64,000 bases of DNA from Pyropia yezoensis (taxonomy: Eukaryota; Rhodophyta; Bangiophyceae; Bangiales; Bangiaceae): NCBI GenBank assembly GCA_009829735.1, contig CM020619.1:33334283-33398282 (forward strand), written 5' to 3'. Below are positions 50,214-60,120 of the stretch, in pieces. Numbering within the stretch: the first letter of the stretch is position 1; every line of letters starts with the position of its first letter. Below the pieces are notes generated by a model. That model saw only the letters and a list, made by a program, of their open reading frames with translations, was not told the origin of the DNA and made no database searches. Both the position numbers and the translations under genes were made by a program.

Positions 50214-52619
50214 TAGGCTTGCCATTTGTGTGTGTCTGCTCGGCCATCGCTGGGCGGTCGCCCACCATCCCATCCGCCACCATCCCTCCTCTCCACCGCA
50301 AGGTCTGTGTCCGCCCTCTGGCTGCCCGTGCGGTCACCGCAGACAGCCACCGGAACAGGCGCCATGGGGAGGCTCCGTCGCCAACCAAAAGAAAGCAGCC
50401 CCCCCCGACCGCTTGCACCGCGACTACCGCGACCATCGCGCCGACCCGTCCCACCTTGCAGGCGCCCCCGCCACCGTCCCCCCCCTCAGCAGGTCCTGCA
50501 CAGCAGCGAATCCTGACGCACACTCCTCTTCTCGAGTCGTGACCTGCTGCCGCTGTCCTAAACCTGCTGCGCCACTGCCGTCACCTTCCCCACCTCCCCC
50601 CCCCTTCCGCCACCATCAGCGCTGCCGCTTCTGACCCCTCCACACCCCTTAACCGGCGACACTGCATGCCAGCATCACAGCCTGTAGCCCCCCCCCTTGA
50701 AAGGATCACCGCCTCATCTGCGGTCTCCCCTTCACGCCTTGTCCACCACCAGACTGCTGGTGTTGGCGGAGGATATGCCCCCTCCTCCGCCCACCACCAC
50801 AGCGCCACCGGAAGTGTGGCGCGCCGACTCCCTCTTTTCATCCTCGGCTTCCGCCGCTCCCACCTCTGCCGCCACCGTGCCGCCGCGCCCCACCCACGCG
50901 CCGCCTCAGGCCCGCCCCCTCCTTCCCTCATCGCCACTGACAGTCCTGGTCCTCCTCCCACCACGCCGGCCGCCGTCACCGTCGCTACGGCTGTTGCCGT
51001 CGCCACCACCACCGCCGCGGTCCCCAACGGTGGCCTCGCCGCACACATTCTCCCCACCTCCCTCTGACGCACTATCGTCAAAACTGTCCACAACTGTCGC
51101 TGGTGGCGGCAACGCCGCTGCTGCTGCCACTGCCACCGCCACTGCCTCTGCTGCTGCTGCTGCCGCGGGGGGGCGCCGAGTCCCCATCGTCGCCGCCGCT
51201 CGACCGCCACCACGGCCACAGCGTCATCGTTCGCGTCGTCGGCCGAGTCGCCGGTCGCGTGGTGGTCGCGCTCGTCGGCCGCGTCGTTCGCCGCGGCGGC
51301 GGCGGGCGCAAGGACCCGAGACCGCGGCGGCTCCCCGTGCGCCCTCTACGAAGTCGGCCACGCCGTTGCGGCCACCGGCCGCGCCCTGCCACCGCGGCCG
51401 TCGCGCATTGGCGCGCCGAGCCGCACCATCGGCCACGACGGTGCCGCAACAGCCGCCGCCGCCGCCGCCGCCGCCATTGTCGCCGCCGATGCCGCCGTCG
51501 CCGCCGCTGCCGCCACCCGCGCCGCCGCCGCCACCGACGCCGTGGCGACGCCATCAACGTAGAGGCGACGACAGATGACGGCGAGCACAACACCCTGCAG
51601 CGCACAGGCGGTCACGACCACCCGCCACGGCGTTGGTGGCTGCTGCATTGGGGCCACCGGGGCGGCTCCCCGCACAGCAGCCACGCCCAGTCCCCGCCCG
51701 CCCCTCGAGGCACGAATGAGGAGCCCCCAACCGTGGGGGTCGAGTAGTGGGGCCCCGTCACGGCCTCAGGGTCGGGCTGCCGTGGCTGCCGCCGCTCACC
51801 GCGCAAGCTCCGGCCCACACACTCCGCCCCCCACAGAGGGGCGGGAGGGGCCCCCGTTACCGCCCCTGACGCACCTGCCACGGGCATCAACACAAAAGCG
51901 GCGCCGGCGATGGCGCGGCCCCCGCCGGGCAGTGAAACGACCGACCCAGCGCGACCACGCCGCGGAGGCAGCGGCACCTTTGTGCCGCGCCCCCCCCCAA
52001 AAATACAGTATCCCACCGCTGCCGACGCACCGCCCCGAAACTGTCCCCCCACGTCCTGAACCCCTCCCCTCCATGGTAGCCGTGGAGGCCTGCGACATGG
52101 ACGGCTTGGTCAGCAGCCGGCCGCTTGGCCACGTTGACGTGACCCAGTGGCGGCAGCGCCGCCCGCGCTGGTCACCCAGCCACGGTGGTGGTGGTGGTGG
52201 CCCCACACCCGCAGCGCGCCAGGCCGCAGCGCCACCGTCGAGCCGCCGCCGCCCGTGCGCCGCGGCGCGCGGGCGAGAGGAGGATGTCCGACCGGCGCGG
52301 CACGCCCACAGCCGCACCCCGCCCGGCACAATTCATTGGGTGACACGCGGGCTCACAACTTTGGCCTCTGCCCGGATCTGACGGCGCTCCCTCTCGCTGC
52401 GCAGTGGGGCCAAAACCCTGTACCTTAAAAATCGTGTTTTGTCGTGCCGGCGCCGTGCTTCGGGCCCGCACGCCCCGCGCAACGTGGCCCTCGCGGCCCT
52501 GTGAGGTTCGTTTTCCCGTGTTCGTGCAGAACACGAAGTCGACTATAGCGACGCCACGAGAAGAGGAAACGGCGGCCGGCTCCCGTTCTCTCCCAGGAGC
52601 AAGAACACTATTAGCAAGT
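50214..52619. other. Interior between mariner-like inverted ends
   Basis: No transposase is recognisable. The interval is low complexity (C-rich 50580-50640, GCC/GCT triplets 51100-51540), with a weak membrane-protein-like frame on the minus strand (51346-51648) and a minus-strand hydrophobic stretch near 51870-51930 (AIAGAAFVLMPVAG). Open frames on both strands are mainly compositional. Confidence 0.4.
51346..51648 (-). CDS. Hypothetical short protein with signal anchor
   Basis: From the ATG at 51648 the frame starts MQQPPTPWRVVVTACALQGV and continues with a hydrophobic run (VLAVIC) and RRLYVDGVA, like a signal anchor with a basic flank. The remaining ~65 residues are Ala-rich from a GCC triplet array, and the frame ends at 51346 without a domain. 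It could be the N-terminal exon of a gene whose body is obscured by low-complexity DNA. No family recognised. Confidence 0.25.
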   Translation of the reverse strand: MQQPPTPWRVVVTACALQGVVLAVICRRLYVDGVATASVAAAARVAAAAATAASAATMAAAAAAAAVAAPSWPMVRLGAPMRDGRGGRARPVAATAWPTS

Positions 52620-52647
52620 GCACGTCCACTTTTTACGGGACGCACTA
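52620..52647 (-). repeat. Third mariner-like terminal inverted repeat
   Basis: Exact inverted copy of 50095-50122 across all 28 bases, followed by TA (52648-52649). Since it matches the left end better than that end's near partner at 50186 does, it may be the original right end of a ~2.55-kb element or part of another damaged copy. Confidence 0.75.
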
Positions 52648-54057
52648 TATATACCTCCTCGAGATGTGGTAAAAAGACGAGGGACGGCCGCCGTTTCCTG
52701 ACTGAAAAAACACCGATTGACGATTTAGCGCGCAACGCGAAACGTGCTGGGAACGCGCACTCTGTCGCGTTTCATGCGCCGGACGTGCCCCATTTGGGAC
52801 ATGTTCTCGGCACGAAAGCAGACATGTTGTCGACTGTCTGCAGGAAAGACTACACGGATCGTGTCAACGTGCGCCACGACCGGGTACGTCGACATACTTT
52901 TTATCACTCTGCGCAGGTTTTGCGTGGCATGCGTGCTACACGCATGTCGCACGCACGTCGCACGCATGTCGCACGCATGTCGCACGAGAGATGTAAATGT
53001 GCTGCACAATGCACACACAGACTCACTTCAAAAGACTTCCCACTCAACGCACTTTCGCAGGAGTCATGTCCCGGCCGACGCAAGATTCATGTGTGCCGTG
53101 CACCGGGGAGGCACGCACTGCCTCCACATCGCTCGCCGCAGGGTGGCCGCCCCTCCCATTGGCAGCGACTGCAGTGGGGAACTGCCGCTTCCATACCAGG
53201 CGGCTCGCGACCCCACCCAGTCTGGCCCAAAGCGCGGGACACCACCAACTGTGATTCGGGGGGGGGGGGGGGGGGGGTTGGGGGGATGGGAACGACTTCG
53301 CAACGCTCCCCCTGAGCTGAGAAGTGCGACACGATGTCTTCGCCGCAGAGCCACGAACGTGAACGCGGCGACGGACGAGCCCGTACGCCTGTATCCATGT
53401 AATGGCCGTCGTTGCTCATGATTGCAGTGCAGAGGGTCGCTGGTAAGGCTTTGAAGATGATGTATTACGCGACAAAGAGAAAGCAACGCCCATCAATGCA
53501 CTCACCGTTGCACTCTACGCACCGACGCGACAACACGGGGACGGGCCCGATACGCAACTACGATGTAGCTGTCGGTTTCACAGCTCAACTGGTCCGGATC
53601 CGATGTGTCTAGGTCCATGTCCGTAAAGAACGAGCAGTTCATGGATTATGAAGACGGAGGCGACCTCACCATGGTGACCATCGTCTGCCGCTCTTCGGGG
53701 CCCAGGCCAAGGTCGTCATTAGAGCAGCACATGACCAGGAAGTAGAGGTCGTGCCATCCTTCAGACGCAGAGGCTTCTGGTTCAGGAGGGACCTCGATAC
53801 CGGCCGACGCAGAACCCCTGCTACTCGCACCACGGGCGCGGGAGCGTCCTCCTCCACCGCTGGCACCGCTACCGCCAGTCCCAGACGGGCCGCCGCTACC
53901 CGCCCCGGCAGCCGCAGCACAATTACTGTCGCGCCCAGCAGCCCCCGGCCCCAGGGCGACGCCCCCGCTCCCCAACGGCCTGCCGCCTCTCCATCGCCGT
54001 TGGACGCCAAGCGGACTGGGGATCCACCATCGGCGGTCTCCACATCGCTGCTCGCTC
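52648..54057. other. AT-richer spacer with a short tandem repeat
   Basis: 52650-53060 is of intermediate GC and contains the 11-bp repeat listed. There is a G17 run near 53259. On the minus strand near 53770-53670 a complex frame reads GWHDLYFLVMCCSNDD and then LGLGPEERQTMVTMV, ending at a donor-like GTGAGG; this may be an exon of a gene I cannot identify. Nothing else is recognised. Confidence 0.35.
52939..52982. repeat. 11-bp tandem repeat, four copies
   Basis: Four copies of cacgcatgtcg, the second with cacg for catg, in head-to-tail order. Confidence 0.9.
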
Positions 54058-54430
54058 CACCCCCGTCACGGCCACCACCACGCGGCGCGGCCGCGCCACC
54101 GTCACGGCCAGCACCGCGCGTTGCGGCGACAGCGCCGCCACGACCAGCACCGCGTGGCGCAGCGGCGCCGCCGCCACGACCAGCACAGCGCGGCGCGGCG
54201 GCGCCGCCGACGCGGCCAGCACCGCGCGGCGCAGCGCAGCCGCCGCGACGGCCAGCACCGCGCAGCGCGGCCGAGCCGCGGCCACGGCCTCCACCGCGCG
54301 GCGCGGCTACGCCGCCGCCACGGGAACCACCGGAAGGCGCGGCTGCGCCGCCGCCACGGCAACCATCACGCGGCGTGGCGGCGCCGCCGCCACGGCCACC
54401 ACGGCGCGGCGCGGCCGCGGCGGCGCTGCC
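54058..54430. repeat. 36-bp minisatellite
   Basis: About ten imperfect 36-bp units. Because 36 is a multiple of three, the repeat encodes a 12-residue unit on either strand: RPAPRGAAAPPP-like on plus, GRGGGAAAPRGA-like on minus. Both strands are open across it, so the coding strand cannot be decided. The minus version would be an RGG-box-like protein; the plus version a Pro/Arg-rich one. Confidence 0.8.
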
Positions 54431-54765
54431 GTCCACGCGCGACCCACGGTCACCGCCTCCGCGTGCGAGCGACCCCGCGACATCACCGCCTCCGTCTGTG
54501 CCCGAACTGTCATCACGGCCCCCGCCAGCGGGCGATCCCTCGTCATCGGCACCCCCGTCCGTGCCCGATCCGCCATCCCCGCCCCCACTCGCTGCCGCCC
54601 CCCCCCCTCCATAGTCATCTGCGTTTACTGCGGACCCACCGCCTCAGTCTCCATCATCGTCCGAGCCAGTATAACCGTCCCCTTCTGCGCCCGACCCGCC
54701 ATCGCCCCCGCCGCCAGCCTTAAGGCCGCCATTATAGTCATCTGTGCCAACGACCGACCCGCCAC

Positions 54766-55232
54766 TGTGGCAAAAACCAGTCGCACACCCAGCACCCAAG
54801 TTGGGGTGGTGCACAAGGGCTGCCTCCCGTGTCGGAGGAACCGGAAGAAGTGCAAATCGCACACACGCTGTCTTTGCTGTGGGGCAATCCCCCCACCAGT
54901 AAACAAGAAGATGGTGTGTGGGCCAACAGTTTCTTGGTCGGGACGGGGAAGCGAGGCCAAGCCCCTCTGTCCCTCCCCTTATCCCCCCAGAGTCCCCTCA
55001 GAATCTCGCCACTCGGAATCTCCCACCTCAGCACCTGCCCACCGGGCCACACGAAAATTCAAGACGATAAATGCAGAAAGCCCTCAAGTCCACGTTGGAT
55101 TTACTACTAAGCTAACTATCCCTAACTTAGGGAATATGGACCCAAATGCATGGGGAGAAACGGGTCAGGCTAGCTGCCTGCCGCCCCTTGCATGGCACGT
55201 GTTGCCCCCCTACCTGGGGTCAATACTGCCAC
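54766..55232 (-). mobile_element. 3' LTR of element 1
   Basis: 467 bp, TGTGGCA...TGCCACA ends, homologous over its length to the solo LTR at 28691-29159. The outside 5 bp are gccac (54761-54765), the expected target duplication. The adjoining purine tract on the minus strand shows this is the 3' LTR of a minus-strand element. Confidence 0.88.
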
Positions 55233-55245
55233 ACTCCCTTCTCCT
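55233..55245 (-). promoter_or_regulatory. Polypurine tract of element 1
   Basis: On the minus strand GAGGAGAAGGGAG abuts the LTR start TGTGGCA directly, the position of the plus-strand primer in reverse transcription. It fixes the element's orientation. Confidence 0.8.
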
Positions 55246-55577
55246 CAGTTCCGACCGACCCGGTCGGCCCTGCGAGGGGGTATGAAAACGCACATCGCGG
55301 CGTTGGGGGCGCGACTTGCTGTCCCCCCGGTACGTCACGCGGACGTAGAGGCGGTCACGTCGACCGCCCCTTTTCTCAAGGTTGCGCACTTGGCAGCTTG
55401 CTCTTATCGGTGCTCCCCTTACCACCTCCTCCTTCACCAACACATCCCCTTCACCTGACCCTGGGCCGCCCCACGCTGGGGAGGCCACCCGTCTACCCGC
55501 GATCCAAGCCCCCCTCAACTCGAGGCAGGTCTCGTGCAGCTGCAACCGAGTCGTCTCTCCCTAACTTGGGGAGAGCC

Positions 55578-57519
55578 ATGGTGACCCCGGGGTTGGAGAC
55601 TGACTCCCTGGATGAACGGATGGAGGATACACCCTGCGATGTAGCGTCCGCCGGGACTTCCGGCGGGGGCTCCACGGTCGCTCCAGGGGATGGGATGCCC
55701 GCTTCACCCGGCTTTGGGTCGGCGGCGGGAACTCCCCCGGAGGTAGGCCCCGTTGCTCCACGGGAGGCCTTGGGGAGGTGGTTCTACCCCCCTTGGCCCC
55801 TGTACGAGGAGGGGTTGACGGTTATCCGCTGTGGCCGACTTGGCACAGCGATGAGTCGCGTCTGGGACAGCCTACGAAAGAAGTTCTCCCGTAGGGTCGG
55901 GTTTCCTGCTGACTTCAAGACGGACCAGTTTGCCTTCCTGGATGAGGACGAGGTCGAAGACGTGCAGCGGGCCAAGAACTTGTTGGCCCGCGGGGGTACT
56001 ATCGCGGGCACCGGCGATGTGCCGACCTTCACTTGGGACGCGGTGGCAACTGGCCCTCCGTACCTACGTGGCTTCGATCCGCACAGTCATCACTTCAACG
56101 TGCGGATGGAGAAGGACTACCGGCGAGGTCCCTACCTGGTGACCTCGTCTCAACTCGAGTTTCCGCAGCAATCACCTGCTAGCAAAAAGCAATACTACCC
56201 CAAGAAGCCCGAGTGGTGGCCTCAAGTCGAGGTCCCCTATGGGTTCCCGGCGCTTTTACCTCGGTTGATCGACCACTTCGGCTCCGTCATGTTGACGGCT
56301 AGCCCGGACCACCTGGTGTTCGCCATGTTGGCAACCCAGTGGCTTCTTGAGGTCATGTCGACCTGGGTGTCTTGTGTCCAGCGGCGGGGGATGTTCTGGC
56401 ATCTATTCCCCGGCTTATCCAAGGTTAGGAGCAGCTCACCCCTCAGCTAGTTGCTGAGGGGTGCCCGTCGGGACAGCTCGCTCTACTCGAGGAGACGCTG
56501 CGTCTCCACAAGCTCATCGAGTGGGAAAGCATCGAGCACAAGTTGCGCCGATCTTCTCGCGGGCCCAAAGACGATGGCACACTTCGCCAGTTCGGCTGGG
56601 TCGGCCGTGAGCTTCATGACGGCCGCGTGGTCCTCAAGGAGGGGTTGGGCATCTAGGACTACCCGTATGCCCCGGGGGTTGAGCGCCACGCTTCGCCTCC
56701 CCCGGACCAGGCAATCGTGGTGGCCGTGGCCTCCCACGACGACTACATGGCTCAACCCATTGCAGGGGCCCCGAGTAGGGGTCGCGGTTACTCTCAGGCT
56801 CCGCCTAGTCAGCGAGCCCCTCCTCTTCCTCCTGTCCCATTCCAGCCGCACGGGGACATCCCGATAGGCGTTGCTGTTGAGTCATCCACTCCGGTGTCCC
56901 CCAACTTGGGGGTCACCTTACTCACGGTATACCCCAAGTTGGTACTGCCGGCCGCGCCCTTGACTTCCGAGATGATGATCACCACGTTGGTGCGCACCAT
57001 TTCTTGGTTGGCCGCGTCGGCTGCAACACTCCAAGTAACCGAGACTCCTCAACTTGAGGAGCGCGTTCGTACTGTCGTGGCGACCGCGAGTTGCGAGTCG
57101 GAAGCGGGGTTCATGACGACCGAATTGGCTCGTATCGGGTCGATAGTGCCCCTGTCGGCCCCACTTGGGCGCGGCAAGCGTTGAGCAAGCCGGGTACACT
57201 CGGCTACTCGCCGTCGTGGCCGTCACTTGCGGCGGTCTCCCTTCGTGTCGGAAGACGAGTTGACTTATTCCGTTTGGAGTCCTCTACCCTGTCGGAGACG
57301 GAGTCTGTCCGGCGTCCGCGTCGCCAACTTGCACGCAAGACCAAGCGGGTTAATAGCCGCGGTCGTCGCCACTCGCGCGACTGTGAGGGGCGCGACGGTC
57401 CCGACTTGGAGCCGCCGCCCCCTCCGACGAGGGGAGAACGTTTTCGGCGTGGGTCTCGCCGCTCGCCTCCGCGTGAGGGCGAGGGTCGAGGTGTTGGGGA
57501 GTCTAGCATGCGTGCCTAG
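55578..57519 (+). pseudogene. Antisense ORF of element 1 (broken)
   Basis: It lies on the strand opposite to pol, between pol and the polypurine tract. The most likely start is the ATG at 55578 (MVTPGLETDSLDER); an in-frame ATG at 55146 lies inside the LTR. Segment 1 (to the stop at 56450) contains WFYPPWPLYEEGLTVIRCG, VRMEKDYRRGPYLVTSS and FGSVMLTASPDH. Segment 2 continues in another frame (LALLEETLRLHKLIEWESIE, then KEGLGI) with a TAG at 56654, to 57184. Segment 3 (to 57519) is Arg/Ser-rich (RRPRRQLARKTKR). Landmarks FGSVM, QRRGMFWHL and KEGLGI align in order with FSSVL, RRQGRLFHL and VPGLGI of the element 2 antisense protein. No outside family is recognised. The basic C-terminus suggests nucleic-acid binding; that is inference. 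Confidence 0.65.
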
Positions 57520-57636
57520 CTGGCAGCTGCCTTGGTTTTGAGAGTGTGTGGGTAAGCGCTGCAGTTAAAAGCCACTCTGCGTACCACTTCGACCTGAAGC
57601 ACTCTCTTGGCACCGTCACTTGGCCTTCCCTCACGT

Positions 57637-59170
57637 TCAGAAAGGGCAGTAAGGGTCGATATTATTCCGGTCGCAATACGCCCGGACCATTTCAGCGGGA
57701 AGACCCTCCACGTACTCCCACGTATCGTCTTTGGCCTGATAGCCGAACCAACGCACCCTCAACATGAGGCGGTTAGTGTCCTCATCCCACCCGTGGTCGA
57801 TGAACTTATCTAACACGTACTCCTGCGGGCCCTGTTGAGTCGCCGGTCGCGAAGGCAGGCGCCACGCCTTCAGCGCTCACGCCCAAGCCGGGTTGCCTGC
57901 CGGAGGTGGTGCAACCAGCACGCGACGTGGGGTCACAAAAGCGAGGGGTACTTCCCAGGTAGATGAGTGAACCTGCGAATTGTAGGCGGTTGTAAGAATA
58001 GAAATGTACTGGTCCCACGTTTTCACGTCCTCACTCACATAGTGACGCAGCTGTTGAACAATAGTCTTGTTGAAGCGCTCCACCTGCCCATTAGTTTGTG
58101 GGTGGTAGGGGGTGGCATAATTTGCCTGAACCCCCTACATATCCAGCACTCCCTAAAATAGTACGGACGCAAACTGCGGTCCGTTGTCCGACAGTGTACT
58201 ATCCGGAATGCCATACGCGGCAACCCAGTGATCTAGGAAGGCTGACACGACCGACATGGCCGTGATCTCTGCCAGAGGGATCGCTCGCGTTAGTTTCGTG
58301 AAGCGATCGCAGATGACCAGGAGGTATTGGTTGCCATCCTCCGTCACTGGCAGTGGCCCAAGGATGTCCATTGCCAACGCGGCAAAGGGCTTCTTAGCCG
58401 GGAACAGCAGCATAGCCGTGGTAGGCCGCCATTCCATCAGACGGTTCTGTGCACAACTGGTTCAGGCAGCCACCCAACTGTAGATGTCCACCACCATTGA
58501 CGGCCAGCAGCACCTGGTCCTCAGGGTCTGGTATAGTTCACTAGACCCCAGGTATCCACCTGTGGAAGCGTTATGCTCTCTTTCAAGGATACTGTCCTTG
58601 AGGGATACGGGGACGACAAGTTGTTCAGTCCCCTGAATTACCTCAAGAGGAGGCCATCGTCTCCGACGAAGAATCGCGTCTCCGCCACCGTATCCAGCGT
58701 ATCCCTCTGCGACTTGAAGAAGGAGTCTTGGGCTTGGGCCTTCACCACCTCTTCCATGGACAGGGGCAAGTACATCTTGTTCCCGGGCGCCTCGGGGTTC
58801 AACGCCTGACCCGAGCGCAAGACTACCCCCACGATGGGGATGTCATCATCGACTGAGTTAGTGTCCAGCCCCTCGGTAGGTACCCGAGAGAGACCGTCGG
58901 CTAGGGCATGTTGCCTGCCGGGACGACACTCAATATCAACGTTGAAGGGTGCCAGTCGCACCCTCCACCTGTTGAGGCGGGTGTTGGTACAATCCGTCTT
59001 AAAGATATACTGCAACTCGCGGTGGTGACAGCGGATGAGGAACTTCTCACCCTCTAGGTAGTGACGAAGTGACGTCACCGCCCACACCACTGAGAGTCCT
59101 TCCAACTCGGTGACTCCATAGTTTTTCTCAGCCGAGTTCAGTCCCTTGCTGAAGTATTCTACCGGCAAGT
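57637..59170 (-). pseudogene. Element 1 pol: RNase H, integrase, chromodomain
   Basis: RNase H (LPVEYFSKGLNSAEKNYGVT, then CRPGRQHALADGLSRVP) runs to a frame break near 58640. The zinc-binding region follows with ERE-HNASTGG and then TSCAQNR, where the first Cys codon of the CxxC pair has become TGA (58462-58464). The integrase core has MDILGPLP, SDNGPQF and NGQVERFN with 35 residues between the last Asp and Glu; two TAG codons (58153-58155, 58135-58137) interrupt it and a TGA follows at 57877. In the same frame, after QEYVLDKFIDHGWDEDTN, comes a chromodomain (LRVRWFGYQAKDDTWEYVE) ending at the natural TGA at 57637. The chromodomain places it with chromoviruses, whose integrases target chromatin marks. 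It is dead: one frameshift and four internal stops. Confidence 0.92.
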
Positions 59171-59533
59171 TGTAGCACAATAGGAATCCGTCGCACGTCC
59201 ACTCTCAGGGAACACTCACCAAGGGGGATCGGCACCAACGTCACCGGGAGGCCAAGGCTGCTGTCCTTGGAGCGCAAGCCACGGGACCAAGATGGGAGCC
59301 CAAATGGGAGGGGTTTGTTGTTCTGCCTTGGCCGGCGGTGGATTCACCGCCGGCCCCCTCGTTATAAACCCTCGGAGACACTACTAACTACCCTCCACCC
59401 CAAGATGCAAGTCCCTCTGGTCATACGTAACTTATAGATACCGTGACCAGTACGGACTCTCAAATTGAAAGCCAAGGATTAGAAGTAGCCCCCCTAACAT
59501 TAGGGTCACAATACGGCCAACCATATGGCTACA
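59171..59533 (-). mobile_element. 3' LTR of element 2
   Basis: 363 bp, TGTAGC...GCTACA ends (6-bp inversion). The left edge coincides with the point where RNase H homology of element 1 stops; the right edge abuts a pyrimidine tract (purine on minus). It contains a hairpin (59330-59355) and a TTATAAAC motif near 59361-59368 that could direct plus-strand transcription of the antisense ORF. No second copy is in the window, so the borders are inferred. Confidence 0.65.
59330..59355. repeat. 11-bp perfect hairpin within LTR 2
   Basis: GGCCGGCGGTG and CACCGCCGGCC around the loop GATT, a few bases upstream (plus sense) of the TATAAA-like motif. Confidence 0.85.
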
Positions 59534-59535
59534 TA

Positions 59536-59546
59536 TCCCCCCCTTA
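59536..59546 (-). promoter_or_regulatory. Putative polypurine tract of element 2
   Basis: On the minus strand AAGGGGGGGGA lies two bases before the LTR start TGTAGCC, the expected plus-strand primer site. Confidence 0.55.
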
Positions 59547-60120
59547 GATTCGGCCCGTCCTCGGGTCGAGTTGCATTCGGGTTACCGAAGGTAAGTGGGT
59601 CGCGTGACCGTTTACCAGTCGGGTGGGGCTTTGCGCCCTGTCGCGACAGACACTCCTTTTCGAGTTTGTCTGAGGGGGGTGTTCCCCTTTGTGTGGTACA
59701 CGCACGATCCGTTTTCCGGACCGTTAAATTCCCGATGCGGGCTTCTGTTCACGACCCCCCCTTTCCGAGGGGTGGTGCAAGCGGATCCGCCACCAGGTGT
59801 CTGGTGGTAGGGGAGCCCCTCTCGTGTTACCGAGTGAATGGGGGCGGCCGCTCCCGCTTTTCGCGGGAGCGGCTTCGGGGTGAACCCCTCTTGGTTGCCC
59901 CGTACGGGGGCGTGGCCCCGTCCCGCCCAGGTGCCTGGGTGGAGTGCGTTCGTAGCCCTGTGGGGCGCGGGTCGACCCGCGTGCCTGCGGCGCTTCTCGT
60001 GGCTGTTTGTGGTCATAAGCGCGGGTGCCCGCGCTTCCCTGGCTCGTCCCGGTTGTCCCACCGTACCGGGTCGTAGCCGTCGACGGCTTGTGGGCGCGGG
60101 GGACTCTGCCACCCGTTATC

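Larger units (their letters stand above)
54766..59170 (-). mobile_element. Chromoviral Ty3/gypsy element 1 (3' part, interrupted by element 2)
   Basis: In minus-strand order: pol from the RNase H region (59170) through integrase and chromodomain (stop 57637), an opposite-strand ORF (57519-55578), the polypurine tract (55245-55233) and the 3' LTR (55232-54766). The 5' part is missing because element 2 is inserted at 59170/59171. The pol and antisense ORF both carry disabling changes. A solo LTR of the same family lies at 28691-29159. Confidence 0.85.

Noticed and set aside
55146..55577. Extending the element 1 antisense ORF to the ATG at 55146
   Set aside because: The first ~90 bases of that extension lie in the LTR (54766-55232), which is conserved at the solo LTR without an ORF; the ATG at 55578 is more plausible.
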